This document shows positions 39,701 through 51,700 of a stretch of DNA of 64,000 bases, piece after piece. The notes below the pieces were generated by a model that was not told the origin of the DNA, made no database searches, and saw only the letters and a program-made list of their open reading frames with translations. Every line of letters starts with the position of its first letter. Positions within the stretch are counted from its first letter, which is position 1. Source of the stretch: Sipunculus nudus (Eukaryota; Annelida; Sipuncula; Golfingiida; Sipunculidae); assembly GCA_026874595.1 (NCBI GenBank), contig CM049313.1, positions 54,026,659 through 54,090,658 of the forward strand, read 5' to 3'. The position numbers were made by a program, and so were the translations under genes.

Positions 39701-42700
39701 ATAAACAAACCACACAGAACTCATTCAATGTAGATAACCTTCTCATATCATACCCATGATCTGAAAAAACAAACCACACAGAACTCATTCAGTGTAGATA
39801 ACCTTCTCATACCATACCCCATGATCTGATAAACAAACCACTCAGAACTCATTCAATGCAGATAACCTTCTCATACCATACTCCATGATCTGAAAAAAAC
39901 AAACCACACAGAACATCATTTAATGTAGATAACCTTCTCATACCATACCCCATGATCTGAAAAAACAAACCACACAGAACTCATTCAATGTAGATAACCT
40001 TCTCATACCATACTCCATGATCTCATAAACAAACCACACAGAACTCATTCAATGTAGATAACCTTCTCATACCATACCCCATGATCTGATAAACAAACCA
40101 CACAGAACTCATTCAATGTAGATAACCTTCTCATACCATACCCCATGATCTGAAAAAACAAACCACACAGAACTCATTCAATGTAGATAACCTTCTCATA
40201 CCATACCCCATGATTTGAAAAACAAACCACACAGAACTCACTGAATGTGGATAACATTCTCATACCATAACCCTTGATCTGAAAAACAAACCACTGAGAA
40301 ACCTGTCAAATTATAAAATAAAACAGTAAAGAATTTAAATGGAAATTTTTGGCCCCTGTGGATTTGAATTAAACATAAAAACTTACCATCACTAGGAAGC
40401 CGTATTCTAAACCTGGTACTCGTTTGGAATCTTTTGGGTGTCCTGTCAAGGGGAAAAACTTCTCCTCTTCAGAAGCTTTGGGCTCTTTTTGACTCCCCCA
40501 CAATGTAAATGGGCGGAGCTTAAAACCTGCTTTAGGTTTAATGGCAGCTTTGGGAATGGACTGTTGTCTGGAAGGTCGTGGGGGTCTTGGAGGTCGTTCA
40601 GGGGTCATGGGTGGTGAACCTGAATCTTGGTCAAGAACTTGGGCTGCACTGTTTTCATGGGCTGGAGATCTGGAACTAAGTGTGAACAAGTAAACTTTAA
40701 TAATTATTGTAATAAAAGGTCCCATGAAAATTTATTTTTCTTTCAACATATTTGTAAACTAAAATACAGGTAGTCCACAAGCGACTACAAGCATTGGCTG
40801 AAATCAGAGTGGGACAAGTGAAGTGAGGCATTGATTGAGTGGCAAGGGGAAATAGAGTGAGATGTGTTGCATATTAGCATGGATTTTTGCCACATTAGCA
40901 TGATTGTAGGTGAGGCCATCTGTTACTTGAAAGAGAAAGTTATCCAAGAAGTATACATATACAAAATTTGGGGTGGATACAAGTCAAACCACTGCTGAGA
41001 TATGAGTGATTTTTACCCTAGGCAGATGAACAGATGGACACAATGAAAAAATGGTTGTAAGTTTGGCCACCAAATTTGTAAGAGCTGTAGAGCTATGAAA
41101 GATCTATACTCATGCAAAATTTCAGGCTGATATGTCAAACCAGTCCTGAGACATAAGGATGGATGTCTGCAGCATAAATGTGAATTTAGGTGGCGCCTCC
41201 CGCCACAAACTCAAGAAAGCTATCTGAAATGTATACATAAGCAAAATGTTAGGCAGATAAGTCAAACCACTGCCGAGATATAAGTGATTTTATACCACAG
41301 CAGACAAACAGATTGAAGCTGTGCAAAAATTATCGCAGGTGGTGTTGATAAAGAGCTATATGAGATCTAAACACATACAAAATTTCAGGAAGATAAGTCA
41401 AACTAGTCCTGAGATATTAGCATGGATGTCTGCAGCATTTACATGAATGTAGGTGGTGCAACCTTTCATAAAATCAAGAAAGCTATCCAGGATGTATGTA
41501 CATGCAAATTTTCAGGTGGATAAGTCCAACCACTGCAGAGATATGAGTGATTTTAACCCAAGGCAGACAAACAGATGGACACTGGCTGCAAGCAGTGCCA
41601 CCAGCTTTTTTGTATGATATAAAGCGATCCAAAGGCTACACTTGTGAAAATTTTAACCAGTTTGTTCAAATGAGTCTCAAGATATGTGGGTTAATGAGTT
41701 AAAACAAACGCACAGATGGATGCTCTGCACAGAGTAAAGGTCCGAGGTCAATTCAAAACGGATAGGCACAAGTTCACATGTGACCTGATAAGGGCTCAAG
41801 TTTTGGAACAAGGAACCCATGGGTCACCGCGCACAGCTCAAGTTTGAAATGTTTGCAAAATATTATATTGTAATGTTTTTCATATATATATAAGCATATG
41901 AGAAGCTAAGAGGAAAGGGACCCTCCTACTTGGTTATAGTAATGTTCTAAATATATGATTGCAAAACTAATACTCTGACAAGACTATCATGAAGAAAAAC
42001 AGTTAAAGTTTGAGATACTGTGATGCATATGAAAAATTAACAGATGGACTGGCAAGTGGACAGAATGAACTGATACCTTTCTTTTACTCTCAAGAGAATA
42101 ATGTATTTAAGTTTATATTACAGCCTATTTTTTTAGCATGTCCACTTTTTCCATTAAAAGTTTTTATCAGATTCATTTTTTTTATTTACAAGTTTCATAA
42201 ATTTGTAATAAAAAATCTAAAAATATAATTTAAAATATATATCCATATATATCCAGAGTGTAGCTCATATCAGGTCTTATTATGCATACACATATATTTT
42301 ATTATTTTCAAAACACAAATGTTAAAACTGAATTTAAAAGAAAATAATGCCACAACATGGCATCTTCAAGATTATTCCTTGAATCACTATTCAAAAGTTT
42401 TGTTCATTGGAGTTTTCAGTACATGCTTTCAGTACTTTCAGTACATACATTCATCGAAATAAAAGATTCAGTAAATTTGATAGAATAAAAAACATGTTTT
42501 TAAATAAGTATACACACTGTTGGTTGAATGAGAGACAAATAATTACTATCTCAGCTATAATTTATGACTGGAATTATTAGTCTAATTCACATGTGGTGAA
42601 GTTTTTACTCTTCTTTAGTATGGAATTCCTTATCTGATGAACATCCACACTTTCATAGCAATACACCACATTGTGGACACAATTAAATGTGCACTTTAAT

Positions 42701-45700
42701 CATTGTAACCCTGGTGGTACAATACAAAATCTAAAATGTAGCATAGCCTAGAAAAAGAATGAATCAAATACAAAAAATTATAACATTCATTAGTTTATGC
42801 ACCATCTGGGGGAGGGGAGTGCAGGGGAGAGGGGAAGCCTGCCGCAGTAGTAATGGCCAAGCTGAGCCAAGGCAAGCTGCCTGGAGTGGGTTACATAACA
42901 CAAGTGAAGGCTGTACTACTAGGTGGGCTTGATGTTAACAACACTTAACATGGTGTATGAAAACTTGAATAAAAGCGACTCTTTTCAACCAATTCCTTTG
43001 AAATTTCAGATTTTAAAAGATTAAATCCTTATGTACATATGCTGTGAAAATTAAATGAACAGTGCTTACAGGGAAAAATCATGCCGTTGCCAAAGTTTGA
43101 CAAAATTTAAGGTACTGATTTTTTATTCATGCTAATAACTTTAAAAATTTTGCAAAACTAAGATCTAATTTTAGATAAAAAATTGAATCTTGATTTAATA
43201 AAGTTATATTCCTGAAAAAAAGTCTCCAGCTCTCCAGCTTCAGCTATTCTCATGTTAAGTGAGTAAATATATTTCCTGATTTTTTTTAAAAATTGCATTA
43301 AGTTTGGGCCCATAACTTCAAAACAATACTCAATACTGATATAATTTTTGGTATATCTATAGAGAATGTAAGGAAGGATATGCATACTAAATATAATCAA
43401 AAACAGATCAGAGGTTTAGATATTAAGCAACCTTGAAGTGTAAAAATGGGGTTTTAATGGAAAACGGAGGTTTTTCCTAAATAACTAGAATGAACGACCC
43501 AATTTTTGGTATGGTAAGAGATTTTGGGCGCATCTAACTGTATGCAAAATTTTAGATTAGTAGGCCCAATGATTTCAAAACCCTGCCATGTTAACTGACA
43601 GACGGATGGCCGGACAGACAACAGACAAAGGACCATGACTAAAGCTCAGATGACAATTAGTCTGCTGAGCTAAAAATTGGTCCAGTGGTCTCAGAGGAAA
43701 TCTCCAGAAATGACGGCGGCGGCGCAGGCAGCAGAACCCAGTCAAGAACACAGTATCCACACAACTTTGTTTTGGCTGATGAAAATATAGCAGATAAATA
43801 AATAACACAGTGATATTTATTTTAAGGTATTTAGGTTATTTTTTTTTAAACTATGGATGGCTGATATGCAATCACATGGATGTATTTGTACCTGAACACA
43901 AACAAAATAATCACCAAAGCATTTCAATACTGAGCAAGTCAAAGCACAATATGAAAAAAAGGAAAACTCATACAGAGACCATGAAGAGAGAAAACCAGAA
44001 AAACAAAGGATCCAAACTATTTCAAATGCATGTGAAACTGAGAGTAAAAATGCAAGTAATGCAACAAAACACAATATATGTTCAGGGTCTAATCACTGAG
44101 AAACATAAGAAAAAGTATCTGTGCTTCAAGACAGTGCTGTCAATTCAGTATAAGTGCTAGAATGCTACTAGTGTAACATTTGTTGAGTCACTATGAGGAA
44201 TAACTTAACAATTCAAGGCATGATATGACAAGATTTTTATCATAAAGCATATGATTATGTTTGTAACGAGAAAAATTCAATGGCAAGCTTACATTTCTAG
44301 TCAAAAGCTGATGTTTTACAATAAGCTTACTGTTCTCATCAGTATAACATCATATTTTATGAAAACTTACATGGTCATCTATTGAAATATATGTAATGTT
44401 TAAGGTCCGGTTGCTTGCATTTCTACTCATATATCACTGTAAGTTAAGTTTCTGGTCCGGCAAGATCACATTTTACAGCCTGATCATAAAATGACAATAT
44501 TTAATTGCTTACTTTTCTTGAAATGAAAATGTAATATATAACAGTAAGCTCACATTTCTGGTGATGACAAAATACTTTTTAACTGTTAGCACATAATTTT
44601 GGTTAGGATTAGATATATATTATTAACTGTAAGCCAATCTTTCTGGTCATAACAAGATAACTCATTATGGCAAGTTGACAGTTTCTGGTGGTGACGAGAA
44701 AATATTTTACAGTGTGCTTACTTTTCTGGTCATGACAGGATAATGTTCTACTGTGAGCTTACATATCTGGTCATGACGAGATGATATTAAACAGTAAGCT
44801 TATATTTCTGATGGTAACAAGCTACTAAAATATTTAACAGTAAGCTTACATTTCTGCTTGGGTCAAGACAACATTACACAGCAAGCTTACGTTTCTGACA
44901 AGATTAAATTTACAGCATCTTCTTCCTCCCCTCTGGTGATGGTTAAAGCGTTGCGGGCCATACTTGTACTGAAGCCCATACCGACTAACTTAGCAATTGA
45001 CGAGTCCTTGATTTGAAAACCTTCAGATGACTCGGGTACACTTTGTGGTGTCCTCTCTTTCGGTGTAGAACTGTGGCATGCAGATAGTCATTATCAAATA
45101 GAGTTCATAGATGTCCATCCCATATTCATTGTGACTGCATGCGAATAGTCATTATAAACTATAGTTTATATATGTCTATCCTATATTTGTTATAATTTCT
45201 GCTTTTTTTATTCATTAACTGCATACAGCATTATGATCCTCACTGGTATAAGGTACTATATTCTAATGGAATGCAGACTGGCATGACATTGTGCATGTCC
45301 AAAAGTAATTTTTTATAATTTTAGTCATCATAACACTAGCATTTTTCAAACCTAATTAGAGTACTACACAACTTGATATAATAGAAAGTACCAACATGAA
45401 CATGTATTCAGACTTGGGTGTTGATGAGATAGGGGACCCACTTTCTTTTACATGCATGCTCAAGATGGAAGAATTTTTGTATGAATCAGCCAGTGAGCCA
45501 TGCTGCTCCAACTGTGAAGGACATCCAGTTCCAATGAAGGAAACAGTAGGCAAAAAATGTTGTATCCACAACAAGTTTGACATGGCCCTAATCCAAAACA
45601 AGAGCATCACAATGCCTAAGGTTTGTGTGTCAAGATACTTTTAATGTGGCCCTTAATGTTATAATTTTTAAGACTTCAAAATAAACTATGTTCATATATT

Positions 45701-48700
45701 GTTAAATTCTAATAAATATTAAAAACTGATAGGTTAAGTTCAGGTGTCTCCATGATTTCATGTTCAATATTTCTACTGTGAAAGTAATTTTCACAAATAA
45801 ACGCCTGGTGGAACGACTATTCACCCTGGACTCATCAAATTCTACATACAATTAAGATGTGTGTGCAAAATTATGCAGAATACACCATTTTTAATTGTGA
45901 ATGCTTCTGATTTAAGCAATATGTAAACATGAAATTCAGATCTGAATAAAATGCCTCAGACTTATAAACTTTTCACCATCAAATGAAAATCAGCCAGGGT
46001 TTTTTGTTAACTTCCTAATATCAATGTGACATTAAAAAATTTGACAGCATGCACATTCAGAGTTAGACGGAGAATGAAATGTAACACTTCAGTTCAAACA
46101 AGCATTCAGTTTCAGTGGGCATGTAAGGGTTCAGACAAGCATGTTTGTCAAAAAGGATGAACAGATAAATGTTTACTGTTTGCTGATGGTAGTGTACCAG
46201 TAATACATATCTGTAAATATTAACCGTTATTAAAAAAAGGCATTATCTACTAATTTTTTTGGTAGTTGTAAGAGTTGTATTAATATTTAACTTATAAATA
46301 ATTATATAAATGATATTTTAGTTTACTCCATCAAATGAAAATTTCAATGTTCTTCCCTATTTATTTCTCTATATTAATATTCACTACTGCAATATTCCTA
46401 AGAATATAAATAAAAGTTTACTTTTTATGAATATTAATACTTACTACGCCTTATGAAGATTAAAAATCACCTTTTAATAACATTAACATTTACTGCTCTT
46501 TACAGTAACTAGCGACCATGGAAAACTTTGACCTCTTATTTCTCAGGTTTCATTTTGTATTCTGCCTTATTTACTTAAATACCATGATGACTTATTCAAT
46601 ATTGAACAACTGAGTTTAGTATGTACTTGTATACTGCCAAGGAATGAGCCTTTACATCATTATAGAAATTCTACACAATTGAGACTGACTTCAGAATATC
46701 CTATTTACACTATGAAAATCAAGGATGGTTAGTGTCTATAATCAATTACATAAATTAATATATATATTTTGTTGATAGTATTTCAACTACATTGATTTTA
46801 AAAAATAGAATGGTGTTAAAAGGCCCCCTTAATAGTTTTGCATGTCACGGCAGAGATACATAGAAATCTACATGCACATGTCACACAGCAATCTTGAAAC
46901 ATATATATTCAATATCATGATACTAGTACGTCTATTTAAAAGGATTCTGAACATTTCTGACCCTATGGATGAAGTGTTTCATCTCATGTATCTAACAACT
47001 ATTCAATATATTCATGATGAAAATGTTCTTAATACCTATAATATCTTAAAAACTTGGCACTGGTGCAGTGAAACCTGTGCCATATGACCATCCTTGGAAC
47101 TGTAATAAAAGTGTTTTTAATTCACGGGTGGTCTAATTAAACAGGTCAGGGTATACCAAGGGTGGTCATTGTAGGTAGGTGGTCTTGAGAGGCAGATGGT
47201 CTTTAAGACAGGTTCCACTGTATATTCAAAACAATTATAATCCATCTGTATTGCTTTGGTGATGTGGCAGTTCATTTAATCAAAAACAATTTAACAACTT
47301 CAACTTTAAAATGTTACTCAAGGCTACTCTTACAATTTCTTTAGACATCTTAAAATGAAACAATTTTAACAGTCTACATCCCATGTTAACATACTTTGGA
47401 GCTGTAGGCGGAACTCTGCGCTTCTTTGACACAGCTGCAGGCGTGACCTTGTGGGTCGGTGACCGTAATGATTCCACATGTTGGTTACTTAAGCTTTTCC
47501 ACTGATCAACGATAAAATTTTCAAGAATCCTAAAACAAAGAAAATAAATCAAAATTTGAATTTGACTAAACTAATTTTAATTTTTTTTTACTGAAATTAA
47601 GAGCACTTCCAAGGGAGAAATTAATGAGCTAAGTAGTTTCTTATAATTATTTTAAAATAAATTCATATAATATTGTGGTAGGCATGTGAATTGACTGAAA
47701 TGATATAATGCAGGTGTCAGTTAAAAGGCATATATAATATTTGTCAGGACACAGAGAAACATAGTTTTGGATATACTGTACTTAAAATATATTTTGACAT
47801 CATTGCCATAGTTTCCTCTGTTTATAACTATCATATCCATAAAAACTGATACAACATGTACTCACTTTCTCATCTGACTCCCAACACCAAATTTTTCCTT
47901 TTGACTTGGCTGAAATACTTCCACTTTGGGTTCTGAAAATTAAAAGAAATATATATGAACACACACACACATACACACACACATATATATATACATATAA
48001 AACTAGATGTGGTCGGACAATGGTCCTCAGGGGGCCCTGCGTTTCTTTTAGTGCTGGACTAGTTTACATATGGGTGAAAAATTAAGTTAAATTTGGAAAA
48101 TATGACAAACAGGAACAGGTTTTAATCAATATGCATGAGGGAAAAAATCCTAATGGATCAAATGATATGAAAGAAGATATGTCTGAAATAATGTGTGCAA
48201 TAGAAAAACACCGACTGTAGTCTGTTAGCCATATTTGATTTAGAGCAAGTCTGTAATTCAATAGGTCTGAAGCCCTCATAGGCATGAATGATCCCTGGGA
48301 AATTGGGAAAACTGCAGTAGGTTGCTGTTTAGTTATCAAGTGCGAAAGAAAATCAGCAATCGGGCTGTGGCAGCAATTTTGGAATTCCAACAGGTCTGTA
48401 TTTCATTAGGTCCAGAGCCCTTATAGGTACCAACCATCCCAGTAAATTTGGGAAGGCTGACATATGTTGTTGTTGAGTTATTGTGTGCGAATGAAAATCA
48501 GCCATTTGGCTGAATCCGGTTATAGTGACACAGTGATCACTTTAGGGCACCGCTTAACAAGCTGAGCCCTAATAATGAATGCAAATTACTATTTCCACAT
48601 CTCCAGGAAAAGAGGTAAAACTAGATTTTCCAAGATATTCAAGGACCTAATATAGATTTTCAATTAACAAATTATGCTGTAAAGTTTTTCCCAAGCTTTC

Positions 48701-51700
48701 TACACCACTCATCAAACCATAATTTATCTTTTGGCAATCTATATGTAACACTGGCATTCAGATATTACAGGTCTGAAGACACCCTAAAAATTAAAAAAAA
48801 TGTGCAGATTTATTTCTGTAAATATTTAAGTTTACTCTGCAGCTAAAGATTAAAGAGGCTGAGGTGCAAACACTAAATGAAGAGTTTAAAGGGTCTTCAA
48901 GGCCTGACTCTTAAAGAATTTTAATCCCATGATTTACATGTTACCAACACCAAAATAACATGTACATGAAAAAAAGTGGAATCTATTCTTTCTGTATTAC
49001 ATTTACCTGATGCATCCAGGTAACGAGACAGACTCATGTGGAGACGAATAACCAGTGGTTCTTGTCTCTTTATCCTCCAGGCATTAGCAACCTCACCCTG
49101 GAAGATAAAAATCGCTCCTTCCTAGAAACCTCAGGGTTCTCTTTGCATTCACAGCATTCTGACAGACATACCTGATATTACCAGTAACTTTTTACAAATG
49201 AATCTATATTTCTAACAGTCATCACAAAGCACAAATAAAATTTAACAAAACTGCATACCACGTATCTCTTAGGTCTATGATACCCAATAACCAGGAATAT
49301 CACAAAATATGACAGCTGCAATAATCATATTGTTAACTTCACTATTATCATGACATCATGATGTGTTTTTGTCCATAAAATCTCTGGGATAATTTCTTTG
49401 AAATATTGAACAATTAGGTTGAATGATTTTGGAAAAGAAGGTTTTCAAAGGTATTTTAGCTTTTCACCCGTAAAATATAAGTTGATGCAGGTGGTTGCAC
49501 ATAAAGCTCAATTCCTCATCATTTGACATGTGACTGACTTTTGCATGAAATTTGGGGATGCTAGCTTCTGCTAGTCCTGCGTAATTTTGGGTTAATGTAC
49601 TGATGACTGATGATCCTTGTACAAAAAGGTCAGGTGGTACCACTAATACCTAAATTTCAAATATGATTCATGTGACCAATATTTCAAAATAATTTGGTGA
49701 TGATAGCTCCAGCCGTTTCTTAGATTGTAATTTTAGTATGCATTTTTGGCCAAATGACCAAGTTCAGCTTCCATGACTTGGCCAAATATCCCTGAACTGA
49801 AACCAATAGAACAAATTTGAGAAAGATTGTGTCTGGGATTATATCTGTAAAATGTTGAACAATTTGGCTGGATGGTTTCAGAGTAGCAGATTTTTTTAAC
49901 TTTTTTTAGCTTTTCCCCATTAAAATCCAAATAAAGGCAGATGGCAAAAACAAAGCAATAAAAAAGAGTGTTTAGATGACTGATTTTTTACATTAAATTT
50001 GGTTATGTTTGCTCCTGCTGTTTTTGAGATGGCATGGGTTAACTTTAGGATGATGGATGGCGGCAGATTGACAATGCTGTGCCATCGCATAAGCTCACAG
50101 GTTCACTAATAATCTAACAAGAACTTCACTACCTCAAAGCTGTTCTTAAAAAAAAGTATGGCATCATGAAATTCAGCTGCTAGAAATGATTCCTTTTTAA
50201 AAAGCAAACTAAGGTGAAGGTGTTATACTGATACTGCTGTATCTGTCAGTAGTAAATTAACTATATTAATTGCAAATAACTAGAAATTTATTGAAGAAAA
50301 CAATTTTTTTTATTAAGGTAACATCAGCATCAAAATTTGGCTTAAGTTACTAAAGAGCAGAAGCAAATCTATTGACGCAGATGTGCACACAGTGGGTTTC
50401 ATTTTACACATTTTACATGTATACTGACCAAAAATGACTGAAATGCACACTCACCAAAATTACCTGGATGAGCCATCTAGTGCATGAACTTGCTCTTTTA
50501 ATTGCTTATTATAAAACTCTAAGCAGGAACATAAGTTCATCTTTAGTTAATTCCTAACATCAAAATGTTAATCATAATTGTTTAACAAAAAAATAATATG
50601 TACACTTACATCAAGGAATTTCATGTTGATCTTCAATTCCACATCAATGTCATCAATTGTCTCAAACATTCTGGGAGGCAGGGGTAAAAGCAATATATAA
50701 TTTATAATAAAGTTATATACTTGTATGCATTATTTAAATATTTACTTAGCATATTGTTTGGATGATGCACTTTGATACACACTGCACTTTTACTCATATG
50801 ACCCTCATTTTTAAACACATATTAAACTTATGGGTATATTATAATATGTCTGCACTGATAAAGAGGAGCTGGGTATATACTCATGTATCAAGCAAGATAA
50901 CTATATTTAATTGTGCCAACCAGGGTTACTTAATTTTGGAAGAAGTAGATTCTCAGAAGTTGTTAAGAACAAATCCAGCAAAGGGAAAAGCTGTATAACT
51001 GTAGAACTGTATAATTGTTATCAGGTGACAGGTTCTGGCTGTAATAGGAACAGAACTCACCTGACTTCAATGGCGTCAGTAGAGTATCTTTCCCGCACCA
51101 TCTCAATGTCATGTTCCAGGAGGGGATGAATGGTCTCAGCCTCACCAAGGCCATACTGTAACAGAATATTTATTTTGTGTTCTAAATAAATAAACTTAAA
51201 ATAGCACTTGCCAAACTCTAATGTTTGAATCACACACTATATACAAATAACTTGTTATATCTTGTGATGAAAGGATATGTTTATAACATCATTGATACAC
51301 CATTGTGGAAGATGGTGCTCACTTTAATTTATGTAAGAATGTAAATTATATAATGATAAGAGGTTAGAATACTTCAGACAAGACTTACATTATCCAAGTG
51401 AACAAATTTTTTATAAAAGTATTTCATTTGGATATCCCATCTGAATTACAAATTTCTTGGTACTGATAATTTTTTTTATATAAAATTATATAATTTTGAA
51501 AACCCATTTGAAACTAGAATATGGGTAGTTGACAAGTGACTACGTGTATCGGCCAAATCACAGAGACATGGGTAAAGTAAGGCATGGAATGTTCCTGACA
51601 TGACAGGACTCCAGATTTGTGGCATCAGTGATGCCAACTGAACTTCTAATACATATATGCAAATATTGTCACCTAAAACCAATCTACAGATTGATACACC

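Noticed and set aside
37316-39724. Series of similar minus-strand open frames (I-M-x-Y-x-x-RR-(L/I)-STL) as a tandem protein gene family
   Set aside because: They are read-throughs of the exon 9-derived repeat; each unit is a truncated exon edge without a donor.
43810-44160. 116-codon plus-strand Lys-rich open frame
   Set aside because: Low-complexity A-rich intron sequence with no family signature.
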